Of a stretch of 57,973 nt of DNA, positions 17,748 to 27,072 are shown in pieces. The notes beneath the pieces were generated by a model. It did not search any database. It worked only from the letters and a program-made list of their open reading frames with translations, and was not told the origin of the DNA. Where the stretch lies: NCBI GenBank assembly GCA_964411505.1, contig CAYPLH010000022.1, forward strand, positions 1 through 57,973, read 5' to 3'. Origin of the DNA: CAYPLH01 sp964411505 (GTDB lineage: Bacteria > Bacillota > Clostridia > CAYPLH01 > DUMO01). A program made the translations under genes and the position numbers. The first letter of the stretch is position 1, and each line of letters begins with the position of its first letter.

Positions 17748-18857
17748 TTAATGTTTTATTAATGTAAATGCCAACTCATTATACAGAGATTCAATTTTAT
17801 TTGACATTGTTTTAGCCGAAAATTTGCTGTCGGCAATTCTTTTGCCCTCATTACCCATTTTATCCCCTAATTCTTTATTGTTCAACAGTTTTATTATTGC
17901 CTCTGAAAGTTTTTTTGAATCCATAGGTGGTACCAAAATGCCGCATTCTTCATTAATCACTTCTGTAATGCCACCTGTTTCAAAAGCTACTGAGGGCAAA
18001 CCGGCACTCATTCCTTCGATCAGTGAAAGACAAAGGGCTTCAGATACTGATGTCATAACATTTATATCAAAGATTCTATAAAGCTTGTCAACATCCTCAA
18101 AATAACCGGTAAATATGACACTGTCTTCAAGGTCATACTGCTTTACTATTGGTTTAAGGTTATGAGTTTGAGAGCCTGTTCCTGCAATCACAAATTTGAT
18201 ATTATTTATCTCTTTTTTCACATAAGAGGCGGCTTCCAAAAAATATTTATGACCTTTTAGTTCTTCTAGTCTAGCTACTATCCCGACCACAGAATCGAGG
18301 GGGCTGATACCGAAACTTTCACGTATTTCTTTTTTCTCGGTATCAGTTACATCTTTTACAGATGGTATACCATTGTATATTACAGTTACCTTTTCCCTAG
18401 GTGTTCCATGTTCAATAAGGTTGTCTTTGACTGCTTCGGATATTGCTATAATTTTGTCACACAGCAATGTATTAAAAATCCTGTTAACAGGTCTTTTGAG
18501 CATTGATTTTTCGTCGTCTAGGCAATGCCGTGTAGCAACAATGCCACCTATTTTTGCAAGTCTTGCAGCTATTCTTGCTGTTAGACAGGCATGGGTATGT
18601 ACTATATCTGGTTCTTTCTGCTTTAAAAATTGATAAAGCGGTTTTATTGCTGATGCATCAAATGATTGCTCCTTAAGATACGGAAGCTCATAAATGCAAG
18701 TTCCAGTTTTCTTGACAAATCCAGTTAAAAGACTATCCTTTGGCAAAGCAACCTCTACGCTTAATTTTGTTTTGTCATATGCCTTTAGAAAGTTTAGTAG
18801 CCACCTTCCTGCACCGCCGATATTGCAGTCAGTTAGTATGTGTATAACTTTTATCAA
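17748..18857 (-). CDS. Glycosyltransferase family 4
   Basis: A 369-residue GT-B enzyme. It opens VIHILTDCNIGGAGRWLLNF, has HTHACLTARIAARLA (acceptor domain), VIYNGIPSV, GIVARLEELKGHKYFLEA, and the E-x7-E region SEALCLSLIEGMSAGLPSVAFETGG. The TTG start overlaps the ligase stop by 4 nt and is preceded by CAGGAGGTGA. It acts on the same lipid-linked glycan as its operon partners; the donor sugar cannot be predicted. Confidence 0.9.
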   Translation of the reverse strand: MIKVIHILTDCNIGGAGRWLLNFLKAYDKTKLSVEVALPKDSLLTGFVKKTGTCIYELPYLKEQSFDASAIKPLYQFLKQKEPDIVHTHACLTARIAARLAKIGGIVATRHCLDDEKSMLKRPVNRIFNTLLCDKIIAISEAVKDNLIEHGTPREKVTVIYNGIPSVKDVTDTEKKEIRESFGISPLDSVVGIVARLEELKGHKYFLEAASYVKKEINNIKFVIAGTGSQTHNLKPIVKQYDLEDSVIFTGYFEDVDKLYRIFDINVMTSVSEALCLSLIEGMSAGLPSVAFETGGITEVINEECGILVPPMDSKKLSEAIIKLLNNKELGDKMGNEGKRIADSKFSAKTMSNKIESLYNELAFTLIKH

Positions 18858-20203
18858 CTTTTTGGTTCACCTCCTGTATAGTGAGCGGTCATCCTGTGCA
18901 AAGCTGCACAAAGCCCCAACATAGTCCAGAAGATCAACTTTAGACTATGATCATACAACGTATTATCAAAAAGGCATATTAAAACATAACCGCTCATTGA
19001 GGATAAAAGCGCTGTTGAGAGGGTCTTTATAAAATGGTTGGTTGATGTTTTGTATGCTGATAGACATATACGGACATAGAAAATTATTAATGATACAAAT
19101 AATAAAAAGCCCATTATTCCTGTTTCGCAAGTTACCTGAAGGAAAGTATTGTGTGAGTGTATGGCAACTATATCTGATCCGGCATAGTTTGAAAGCATAC
19201 GGTTAAAGTTTTCGTAGCCCATTCCAATTCCACAAGGCCAATAGTCCTTTATTATCTCCAAAGAACTCATCCAGACAGCAACCCTATAACGTGTCGATGA
19301 GTCAGCTAATGAGCCAAGCCCTTTGAGGCGAGCAAGTACTGAAGGAACATAGCTTAAAACTACGGGTGTCACTATAACTCCCCCTGCAGCAAAAGGAAGA
19401 AGCTGCCTAGGCATAAGTAAGGTGAAAACGATAAGAGACAACAAAACTCCCATCCATGAACTTCTAGAGTATGTAAAAATTAGACTGATGACCATAAATA
19501 CAGTAGCTGATGCAAAATAAATTCGTGCGAGTCGGTCTTTGTTGACTATAAATAAAAATACGCTAAACGGAATAAGAACTTGTAGATAGTTCCCAAAAAC
19601 ATTGGGGTTGTCCAATGTTCCGTAGACTCTGGTTTCAATTCCGCTAAAAAGATTCTGGTCTATCCACAAAGCGGTGGTATCCAGTCCTGTAATGTACTGG
19701 AAAATACCAAGGACGGATACAGCAAAGCCTGCTGTGACCATCAGAGTCATGGCAATATAAACAAGATTTTCTGAATCAAGGCTTTTTTGTAGTGTAAAGT
19801 AAAATGCAATATAAGCAAGATAGATCATGGCAACATAAAAGCTTTCCCCACGGTTAAAGGAAATCAATACCCCATAAACCACATTTGCTGCAAAGAGCAT
19901 GGAAAAAAGGTTAAGAGTTGAAAATTGGAACAAAGGTTCATTGAAAAAATATGATCTTGCAGCCAAAGATATAAATGAAATAGCTGAAAGAATCATTAAA
20001 TATTGTGTTGGCAGAACAGGTATAAGACCTGCTACCATAAAAACACCTAGTTGGGGTTGCCAAAATATCAAGACTGCTATAATTCCGGCGAGAATAAGCT
20101 TTATAAACATTAGTAAGGATATAAAGTGGTTTATAAGACCCAATGTGATACCAGCAATTAAGGCAAGCAATATATATTGATTTCGTTTTAAAATATCAAG
20201 CAT
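18854..20203 (-). CDS. O-antigen ligase / polymerase family membrane protein (Wzy_C)
   Basis: A 449-residue membrane protein with ~11 helices and O-antigen ligase motifs: RVYGTLDNPNVFGNYLQVLI in the conserved loop, SRSSWMGVLLSL, GIGMGYENFNRM and HSHNTFLQVTCETGI near the end. It resembles the protein at 9889-11358 in order of motifs. The role would be outer-face polymerisation or transfer of the polysaccharide. The ATG follows GGGGGAGG. Having two such genes in ~11 kb suggests two polymers or two transfer steps. Confidence 0.85.
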   Translation of the reverse strand: MLDILKRNQYILLALIAGITLGLINHFISLLMFIKLILAGIIAVLIFWQPQLGVFMVAGLIPVLPTQYLMILSAISFISLAARSYFFNEPLFQFSTLNLFSMLFAANVVYGVLISFNRGESFYVAMIYLAYIAFYFTLQKSLDSENLVYIAMTLMVTAGFAVSVLGIFQYITGLDTTALWIDQNLFSGIETRVYGTLDNPNVFGNYLQVLIPFSVFLFIVNKDRLARIYFASATVFMVISLIFTYSRSSWMGVLLSLIVFTLLMPRQLLPFAAGGVIVTPVVLSYVPSVLARLKGLGSLADSSTRYRVAVWMSSLEIIKDYWPCGIGMGYENFNRMLSNYAGSDIVAIHSHNTFLQVTCETGIMGFLLFVSLIIFYVRICLSAYKTSTNHFIKTLSTALLSSMSGYVLICLFDNTLYDHSLKLIFWTMLGLCAALHRMTAHYTGGEPKS

Positions 20204-20223
20204 CTTATGAACCTCCCCCGGTT

Positions 20224-20769
20224 TTAATTAAACTTCATTATGCGGTTTACTGTTTTATTAAAAAAACTGCTTTTATATATTGCCAAAAGTGACATATTTA
20301 TAAGAAACAGAAACAATGAAGCAAAAAACAATATCGCACAGATAATTTTAAACTTAATGCCACCAAACCCCCATCTTGCTGAGAAAGCAAGGACAGTTAT
20401 AAAAAACCCCGTTATGATACTACCTATAAATCTTGAATCAAGAATAACAAGCTTTGAATAAATACCTTCAGTAAGAGCCCATATTACGCTGGTCTTAGAT
20501 GTAGAATCTTTTATATTACTGCATTTGGTGCGTAAGCTTCTAAATGGTGTAGAAATAAAAAATATACCTGAATTAATCATGCTATTGTCCCATTGTCTGT
20601 TAAAACTTTGGTTTTTTGCAATAGCACTCATAAAAAAACATTCTTTCACTATTAACGATATAGTGTATGAAGACCTTAAAAAAGTGAAATATAGCAAACT
20701 ATTCTTATAGCTCCTTTTTAGGGCGTATGTTGAGTTTTCAATAAAGTTAATTATTATGCTGTTGCTCAT
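20224..20769 (-). CDS. Hypothetical membrane protein in polysaccharide operon
   Basis: A 181-residue protein I do not recognise. The N-terminal half is soluble and basic/aromatic (MSNSIIINFIENSTYALK), and the C-terminal third has two hydrophobic segments (GSIITGFFITVLAFSA and FKIICAILFFASLFLFLINMSLLAI). The ATG at 20769 is chosen because AAAGGA lies ~9 nt upstream; ten more codons upstream are open. It lies between the flippase and the ligase, so an accessory role in assembly of the glycan is likely from context only. Confidence 0.65.
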   Translation of the reverse strand: MSNSIIINFIENSTYALKRSYKNSLLYFTFLRSSYTISLIVKECFFMSAIAKNQSFNRQWDNSMINSGIFFISTPFRSLRTKCSNIKDSTSKTSVIWALTEGIYSKLVILDSRFIGSIITGFFITVLAFSARWGFGGIKFKIICAILFFASLFLFLINMSLLAIYKSSFFNKTVNRIMKFN

Positions 20770-20824
20770 ATAAAAATATCCTTTCCCAAGATTCCCCAAA
20801 GAAATGTATAAATTACTACATTTA

Positions 20825-22378
20825 TCAAGGGTCTTTCTTAAAAATCTTAAAAGGAAGCCTTGCCATATCCAATCCCATTAAAAGTGTCAGTGGTATGTAT
20901 ACAGCTATGCCTGTCAAACCGGGTATAGCTACTGCCAATAATTTCACTAATATTGTACTGGTTATAATGTTTTTTGTAAAGTATGAGTGCAAAAAATACA
21001 CTATAATTCCCATGACAAGAGAAGCTGTTAATGTTTTTGAATAATTCCAAAGGTTTTTTTTATCAAATATTCCTCCATACCTTCGTTGCATGAAAAATAC
21101 TAATAAAACTGCAATCAAAATTGATGCAATAGAGGAAGCCAGAGCAATTCCTGCAAGCCCCATGGTTTTTGATAATATTATGCTTAGTGCAATATTTACA
21201 AGGATACCCAAAACAGATACTTTCATAGGAGTTCTGGCATCTTGGGTAGCAAAATACGCTTTATTCATAATTTCTTTAACTGCAAATCCGACCATCCCTA
21301 TGGACAAGTATAAAAGAGCTTTGGATGTAAGTTCGGTTGAAAAACTATCAAAAGCACCTCTTTCATAAATCAGCTTGATAATTGGTCTTCGCAATATGAT
21401 GAACCCTGTCATTAACGGTGTTACAAAATATAATACAGTATTGAGTGAGTTTCGGATAAGTGCGGTAAACTGCTCTTTATTTGTTGAAGTGTTTGTTCTT
21501 GAAAGTGATGGAAAAATCAAATTTGATAGTGTGTACGTAAAAACGCCTACTATGATCAAATAGACTCTGTGGGCATAATCTAGCGCTACAACTGCTCTGC
21601 CCTCATTCAGCCATGAGGCAAGGTGTATGTTGACCAAAGCATTTATAGGCTGCACCCATGTACTTATAAGAAAAGGAAGTACAAGAATACCGGCTTTTTT
21701 AATACCAGTATTTTTTAAGTTTATAATCGGACGGTACCTGTATCCCTTTTTTATAAGTGAGGGAACCTGAACAAAAGCTTGTGCTACCCATCCTACAACA
21801 GTGGCAACTGCAAGTCCATATATGCCAAAGTGCTTGTTCCAAAAAATGAGGTAAATAATAATTATCAAATTTGATGCTAGGCTTATAATGGATGGAATAG
21901 TAAACTCATCATAAGATTGAAGTATGGCAACAAAGGTAAATGCAGTACCCGCAAATATTAGCATTGGAAAAAGAATTCTAACCAGTTGTACTGCGAGAAT
22001 ATATGTATCATGAATAAGACCACCTGCAATAAGTGAGACGATAGGCCTTGCAGCAAGCATACCGAAAAATGTAATAATCACCGACGTAATCAGAACAATG
22101 TTAAGAAAAGTATTAGAAAACTCATGTGCTTTTTGTTTTTCGCCTTTTTCAAGATACTCATTGAAAACAGGTATAAAAACTGATGAGACTGCCGCAGTAA
22201 TTCCAATATCAAAAAAATAGACCAGTATTAAGCTGGCGGAAGAATAAGCTGCAGCTTCGGCGCTTGTCCCATATATGCTGGCGATAATGATATCGCGCAG
22301 CATACCAGATATTTTTGCTGTAAACACTGCAGCCATCATAAAGCCTGCAGTACGAACCGATTTACTGGTGTTTAACAT
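20825..22378 (-). CDS. MurJ/MviN-family lipid flippase (paralogue 2)
   Basis: A 517-residue MOP-superfamily protein with ~14 membrane helices. It opens KSVRTAGFMMAAVFTAKISGMLRDIIIASIYG, a strongly MurJ-like start including the conserved LRD segment, and has ARPIVSLIAGG, VAILQSYDEF and KAYFATQDARTPM. It is the better MurJ candidate of the two because of this N-terminus. It follows the GT4 gene at 22412, early in the minus-strand operon. Whether it moves lipid II or the operon's own lipid-linked glycan cannot be settled from sequence. Confidence 0.88.
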   Translation of the reverse strand: MLNTSKSVRTAGFMMAAVFTAKISGMLRDIIIASIYGTSAEAAAYSSASLILVYFFDIGITAAVSSVFIPVFNEYLEKGEKQKAHEFSNTFLNIVLITSVIITFFGMLAARPIVSLIAGGLIHDTYILAVQLVRILFPMLIFAGTAFTFVAILQSYDEFTIPSIISLASNLIIIIYLIFWNKHFGIYGLAVATVVGWVAQAFVQVPSLIKKGYRYRPIINLKNTGIKKAGILVLPFLISTWVQPINALVNIHLASWLNEGRAVVALDYAHRVYLIIVGVFTYTLSNLIFPSLSRTNTSTNKEQFTALIRNSLNTVLYFVTPLMTGFIILRRPIIKLIYERGAFDSFSTELTSKALLYLSIGMVGFAVKEIMNKAYFATQDARTPMKVSVLGILVNIALSIILSKTMGLAGIALASSIASILIAVLLVFFMQRRYGGIFDKKNLWNYSKTLTASLVMGIIVYFLHSYFTKNIITSTILVKLLAVAIPGLTGIAVYIPLTLLMGLDMARLPFKIFKKDP

Positions 22379-22411
22379 TAGTACTCCGTTAGTGGCGAAA
22401 AAATTACATGA

Positions 22412-23521
22412 TCAATGCTCTAAATCGTTATAAATTTCCAGTTGCGTTTCAACCATTTTATCAAGTGAAAATTTTAAACTTGCTTTCTCATATAGCTTTA
22501 ACCCCATAGTTTTTCTAAGCTCTTTATTTTCAATAAGTTTAAGTATATATTCTGCAAGCATTTTATAATCTTTTGGCTCAAATAAAAATCCATTTTCGCC
22601 ATGATCTATAAGATCGGATATACCGCCGACATTACTGCTCACAGCTGTTTTTTTAAGCATTGCACTTTCTAGTATGGTGTAAGAAAAACTTTCACTTATT
22701 GAAGTTAACACAGGTATATCAACAGCACTCATAAATTCATAGGGGTCTGTTACCCACCCTAGGAAAAATACACTTTCTGCAATACCAAGCTCTTTTGAAA
22801 GTTTTTTTAATGAGCTTTTGAGGTCCCCTTCACCAGCAATAAGAAATTTTGTAGAAGGGTACTTTTTAAGTATTAGCTGTGCGCCTTTTAAAAATATATC
22901 CAGACCTTTTACTGGGTCTAGGCGCGCTAAAATGCCAATTATAATATCATTATCATCAAACGAAAGGGAATATTTCCTTAAAAATTCTGTTTTGTCATAC
23001 ACCTTCAAAGGTTGTGAAAAGTCAGTTCCGTTGTACAGAATAAAAATTTTGTCGGGGTTAAAATTCCTGGAGATCAACATTTCTTTAAAGTTGCTGGAAA
23101 CAGCAATGTAATAGTCTATAAATCTAAGCGCGACCCTATTTATAAGCCCGAGTGTATAGGTGCGGAAAAAGCTGCCCATATAGTCTAGACGATAATCACT
23201 GTGTACAGTAGTTACCACTGGAATTTTATAAAAAATTTTTACTATTGTGGCTACCATATTAGCTTTTGAGCCATGAGAGTGAAGAATTTGGAAATTTCCG
23301 TCTTTAATAATCCTTGTAACCTTAATTACATCGCTAATAATGCTACCAGTTTTTACAACCTCAATATCAATTCCCTTCTGCTTAGCTTCATCAGCAAAAA
23401 CACCAGGGCGAAAGGCAACTATCTTAACCTTTATATTTTTTTGTAGTTCCTTAACAAGCGAGAGTACATGGACCTTTGCGCCTCCAATGTCTCCTCCTCC
23501 AATTAAATGCAGAACCTTCAT
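22412..23521 (-). CDS. Glycosyltransferase family 4
   Basis: A 369-residue GT-B glycosyltransferase, first gene of the minus-strand operon. It opens VLHLIGGGDIGGAKVHVLSL, then HSHGSKANMVATIV, ILYNGTDFSQPL, GILARLDPVKGLDIFL and the donor-site region SISESFSYTILESAMLKKTAV. The ATG at 23521 has GGGAGAA ~6 nt upstream and beats an ATG at 23536 that lies inside that site. The acceptor is probably the lipid carrier-linked chain made by the operon. Confidence 0.9.
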   Translation of the reverse strand: MKVLHLIGGGDIGGAKVHVLSLVKELQKNIKVKIVAFRPGVFADEAKQKGIDIEVVKTGSIISDVIKVTRIIKDGNFQILHSHGSKANMVATIVKIFYKIPVVTTVHSDYRLDYMGSFFRTYTLGLINRVALRFIDYYIAVSSNFKEMLISRNFNPDKIFILYNGTDFSQPLKVYDKTEFLRKYSLSFDDNDIIIGILARLDPVKGLDIFLKGAQLILKKYPSTKFLIAGEGDLKSSLKKLSKELGIAESVFFLGWVTDPYEFMSAVDIPVLTSISESFSYTILESAMLKKTAVSSNVGGISDLIDHGENGFLFEPKDYKMLAEYILKLIENKELRKTMGLKLYEKASLKFSLDKMVETQLEIYNDLEH

Positions 23522-23638
23522 TAATTCTTCTCCCATATTTTAAAGTGCTTTAACTGCAATGACTTAAAATAACCATGCTAATTATATATTTTGGCATGTG
23601 TATATATACCTACAAAAAAATCAAATAGCATTGATATA

Positions 23639-23667
23639 AGTTTATTTTATACGACTGTATTTGTCAA
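23639..23667 (-). promoter_or_regulatory. Candidate promoter of the minus-strand polysaccharide operon
   Basis: On the minus strand, TTGACA (23662-23667) and TAAACT (23639-23644) are 17 bp apart, ~120 bp before the first GT4 gene. The rest of this 450-bp divergent spacer is AT-rich, with two plus-strand promoters listed separately. Confidence 0.5.
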
Positions 23668-23807
23668 TATTCCGGTATAAGTAGTAACTGTCTTTTAATT
23701 TCTATTGCTACTGTCCACACCCTCCATATCTCTTCAGTGCTTGTGAATAGTAACTTTCCATTAGCTATTGTTATAATATTCCCATTTATATATAATATTA
23801 ATGAATA

Positions 23808-23837
23808 TTGACATAATAATTATTGGCTTGATACTAT
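23808..23837 (+). promoter_or_regulatory. Candidate distal promoter for csaB
   Basis: TTGACA (23808-23813) and TACTAT (23832-23837), 18 bp apart, ~135 bp upstream of csaB. Confidence 0.4.
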
Positions 23838-23855
23838 GATAAGTCTGATATAGAC

Positions 23856-23920
23856 TTTACAGGCTTGACATTATTAATTATAATACGAATATAACTTAGA
23901 AAGTCATGGTGTGATTTTCT
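23856..23920 (+). repeat. Promoter-plus-hairpin leader repeat (family A), copy 3
   Basis: TTTACA (23856-23861), a 17-bp spacer and TATAAT (23879-23884) make this the clearest promoter version of the repeat. The first stem, TAGAAAGTC/GATTTTCTG, is kept by A-U and G-U pairs. The second hairpin of other copies is absent. It lies ~50 bp upstream of csaB. Confidence 0.6.
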
Positions 23921-23971
23921 GATGAGTATTTTTGAATGAAAAAGCACAGCAGAGGTAACCGGGAGTTTTGA

Positions 23972-25075
23972 ATGTATAAAATTTTAATTTCAGGTTTTTA
24001 TGGTTTTGATAATGCTGGAGATGAAGCAATTCTCCAGTCTATAGTTTCGCAAATTTGTGACATTTCAAAGGATATTGATATTGTTGTTCTTTCTGCATGT
24101 CCTGAAAAAACCTCCCATGAATTCAAAATAAAATCGGTTAATCGGTTTAATCTTTTTCGCATCTTAGCTGCAATTAAAAACTGTGATATTTTAATAAGCG
24201 GGGGAGGAAGCCTGTTTCAGGACAGAACAAGCACCTCAAGTTTTTGGTATTATAGTGGCATCATCTTACTGGCTTTCTTGCTTAACAAGCCTGTATTTGC
24301 CTATGCACATGGAATTGGACCTATTCGTAACAATTTTAATAAAAAACTTTTAAAGTATGTAATGAACAGAGTAGCTAAAGTATCGGTCAGAGACAATCGT
24401 TCCAAAGTTGAACTTGAAAATATAGGTGTTAACAGGGAAATAACAACCACCATTGATCCTGCTTTTTTAATAAAGCCTGTTTCAAAAGAAGAGAGCAAAA
24501 TACTTCTTGAAAAGGAAATGGGAAATACGATTGACGGGCGTAAAAGAATAGGACTTTCGTTACGTTTTTGGGAAGAGGAAGGTCATGTTGATGTCGTGGG
24601 TATATTTGCTAATGTATGTGACAGGTTAAAAAGGGAATTGGATGTGGATATAGTATTGATTCCTTTACACAATAAAGAAGATGTTGTGCTCGTTGAGAAC
24701 ATCGCGTCAAAAATGCGGGAAGCATCATATATTATTAAAGGTAAGTACACACCAGCCCAATTAATCGGGATATATGGGTTACTAGATGTAAGTGTCTGTA
24801 TCAGGTTCCATGGCTTGGTCTTTTCGGTTATGAATGGTACTCCTGTAGTTGCTATATCATATGACCCAAAGATAGATAGCCTTATGGATTCTTTAGGATT
24901 GGATGAGATTATACGCTATGGGCAAGTTGATGAAAACACAGTTTATAATGCAATTTTGGAAAGATTAAACGAAAGAGAAGAAATTTCTTCAGTAATCAAA
25001 AATAAATATATTGATTTTAAAGCTCTTGCTCAAAAAGGTATGGATGAGGTTATAAGTTACATGAAAGAATCATGA
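23972..25075 (+). CDS. csaB: Polysaccharide pyruvyl transferase CsaB
   Basis: A 367-residue pyruvyl transferase (PF04230 family). It opens ILISGFYGFDNAGDEAILQSI, the hallmark of CsaB, and has ISGGGSLFQDRTSTSSFWYY, AYAHGIGPI and, near the C-terminus, ICIRFHGLVFSVMNGTPVVAISYDPKI with the conserved R-x-H. CsaB ketal-pyruvylates secondary cell-wall polysaccharide so that SLH-domain proteins can bind. It sits beside a large polysaccharide region and has its own promoter, so the neighbouring glycan is a candidate substrate. SLH proteins themselves are not in this window. Confidence 0.9.
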   Translation: MYKILISGFYGFDNAGDEAILQSIVSQICDISKDIDIVVLSACPEKTSHEFKIKSVNRFNLFRILAAIKNCDILISGGGSLFQDRTSTSSFWYYSGIILLAFLLNKPVFAYAHGIGPIRNNFNKKLLKYVMNRVAKVSVRDNRSKVELENIGVNREITTTIDPAFLIKPVSKEESKILLEKEMGNTIDGRKRIGLSLRFWEEEGHVDVVGIFANVCDRLKRELDVDIVLIPLHNKEDVVLVENIASKMREASYIIKGKYTPAQLIGIYGLLDVSVCIRFHGLVFSVMNGTPVVAISYDPKIDSLMDSLGLDEIIRYGQVDENTVYNAILERLNEREEISSVIKNKYIDFKALAQKGMDEVISYMKES

Positions 25076-25211
25076 GCGGAGCGTTTTATTTCTGCTTTTA
25101 AGCCATGTTTTATAGTACACATAGTACAATGTTTTCATTTATCGCTGACTTATACAGACTACATCATTTAAAGATAAAAAATGCTTAGCTTAGTGAAGTG
25201 TTTTATGGAGG

Positions 25212-26141
25212 TTGAATATCATAACGGGTTTTAAAAGGCTTTTAGCCAATAAAAAACTGGTTTTATTAAAGGAATACTTCTTGATGACCCTAGGTTCATT
25301 TATAACAGCTGCTGCTATAAATGTATTTCTTATACCTCACAAAATTGTTCCAGGTGGGTTGAGCGGTGTGGCAACGGTTATTCATTATTTGAGTAAAGGG
25401 GTTTTACCTGTAGGGGTTACTATGATAATTCTTAATATTCCTCTGTTTATCGGTGGCATTGCCCTTATTGGAAGAAGGTTTATTATCCGAACTATTTTCA
25501 GTTCTGCTATCTTTTCAATTTTTATTGACTATACTCAAGCAATTTCAAGCTATTTTATTGAAAATTTTCTTCTGAAAATTGAATCAATGCCGACACAACC
25601 AGACTTATTATTATACTCTATATTTGGAGGACTTATGATGGGTGTCGGGCTTGGACTTGTTTTTAAATATGATGCAACTACAGGAGGCAGTGACCTTATT
25701 GCAAGAATGGTAAACCATTTTGTTCCCTTCCTTACTATGGGGCAGATACTGCTCTTTGTTGATGTTGCTGTGGTTGTAATGGCAGCGATTGTATTTCAGA
25801 GTTTTTTACTTGCTCTATACGCAGTAGTTTCCTTGTTTATTACTTCAAAGGTAATTGATGTGATGTTGGAGGGTGTCAGCTTTGCTAGAGCAGTTTTTAT
25901 AATTTCTGACAACTCGGAGAAAATAGCAGAAGAGGTGCTCAAAAAGCTGGATCGGGGGGTAACTTCCCTTAAGGGGACGGGAATGTACACTAAAAGTGAT
26001 AAGGAAGTCCTTTTATGTGTGCTTCATAGGCGTCAGATTCCGGTTCTTAAACAGCTGGTTAAAAAGATCGACGTAAAGGCTTTCGTTATACTGGCAGATG
26101 TAAGGGAAGTGTTAGGGGAAGGATTTAACTCCTATGAATGA
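25212..26141 (+). CDS. YitT-family membrane protein (DUF161/DUF2179)
   Basis: About 309 residues: five to six membrane helices (residues ~15-200) of the YitT/DUF161 type, including IPHKIVPGGLSGVATVIHY and the repeated GVGLGLVFKYDATTGGSDLIA, followed by a C-terminal cytoplasmic DUF2179 domain (ISDNSEKIAEEVLKKL, LKGTGMYTKSDKEVLLCVL). The function of the family is not established. The start is unclear: GGAGG (25207-25211) abuts the TTG at 25212, while proper spacing would fall on an in-frame ATC or ATA at 25218 or 25221. No other usual start codon lies near. Confidence 0.85.
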   Translation: MNIITGFKRLLANKKLVLLKEYFLMTLGSFITAAAINVFLIPHKIVPGGLSGVATVIHYLSKGVLPVGVTMIILNIPLFIGGIALIGRRFIIRTIFSSAIFSIFIDYTQAISSYFIENFLLKIESMPTQPDLLLYSIFGGLMMGVGLGLVFKYDATTGGSDLIARMVNHFVPFLTMGQILLFVDVAVVVMAAIVFQSFLLALYAVVSLFITSKVIDVMLEGVSFARAVFIISDNSEKIAEEVLKKLDRGVTSLKGTGMYTKSDKEVLLCVLHRRQIPVLKQLVKKIDVKAFVILADVREVLGEGFNSYE

Positions 26142-26225
26142 GGAAGTATAGTCTTTTTTATGGACTAATTTTGGTGTGTATAGTATACTATTGAAAGAAT
26201 TTGTTTGATGAAGGAGCTGTAAAAT

Positions 26226-27071
26226 ATGGAGAAATCCAAAATTATGGAATTAAAAAAAATAGCTTATACAATCCGTAAGCATATAATTGATGAAACATAT
26301 CATGCTGGTTCGGGTCATCCAGGAGGGTCGCTTTCATGCACGGATATTCTTACTGTGCTTTACTTTCATTCAATGAATATTGATGTAAATAACCCTCGTA
26401 TGGAAGACAGGGACAGGTTCGTGCTTTCAAAAGGTCACTGTGCACCAGCTTTGTATGGAACACTGGCTGAAAAAGGTTTCTTTCCAAAAGAAGAGCTTAT
26501 AAAGCTAAGGAGTGCTGATAGTTACTTAGAAGGGCATCCTAATATGAGAACTGTTCCAGGCGTTGATATGTCCACCGGATCTTTGGCACAGGGAATTTCT
26601 GCTGCCGTAGGAATGGCAATGGCTGGCAAACTGGATAAAAAGGATTATACAGTTTATGCAATTTTAGGTGATGGTGAGTTAGAAGAAGGTCAGGTTTGGG
26701 AAGCATCTATGGCAGCCGCCCATTACAAGCTCAATAATTTGGTTGCATTTGTTGATCATAATGGAATGCAAATAGATGGGCTGATAACCGAGGTAATGTC
26801 ACCCGAACCTGTAACAGATAAGTTTAAAGCATTTGGTTGGAATGTTATTAACATAAATGGTCATGATTATGAACAAATAAGTGAAGCAATAGAGCAAGCT
26901 AGAAAACAAAAGGATAAGCCTACAATGATTATTGCCGAAACAATAAAAGGAAAAGGTGTGTCATATATGGAAGGTCAGGTTGGTTGGCATGGAAAAGCAC
27001 CTGACAAGGAACTAAGAGATAAAGCTTTTGCTGAACTGGATGAAATTATTGCCAGATTGGAGGTTGTATAA
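26226..27071 (+). CDS. Transketolase, N-terminal (thiamine-binding) subunit
   Basis: A 281-residue half of transketolase. It carries the catalytic His region SGHPGGSLSCTDIL, LSKGHCAPALYG, and the thiamine-diphosphate/Mg motif GDGELEEGQVWEA ending in DHNGMQIDG. It forms the active enzyme with the following gene, interconverting pentose and hexose/triose phosphates in the cytosol. Split transketolases are common in Clostridia and archaea. The ribosome site is GAAGGAGC. It ends one base before the next gene's start codon. Confidence 0.95.
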   Translation: MEKSKIMELKKIAYTIRKHIIDETYHAGSGHPGGSLSCTDILTVLYFHSMNIDVNNPRMEDRDRFVLSKGHCAPALYGTLAEKGFFPKEELIKLRSADSYLEGHPNMRTVPGVDMSTGSLAQGISAAVGMAMAGKLDKKDYTVYAILGDGELEEGQVWEASMAAAHYKLNNLVAFVDHNGMQIDGLITEVMSPEPVTDKFKAFGWNVININGHDYEQISEAIEQARKQKDKPTMIIAETIKGKGVSYMEGQVGWHGKAPDKELRDKAFAELDEIIARLEVV

Positions 27072-27072
27072 T

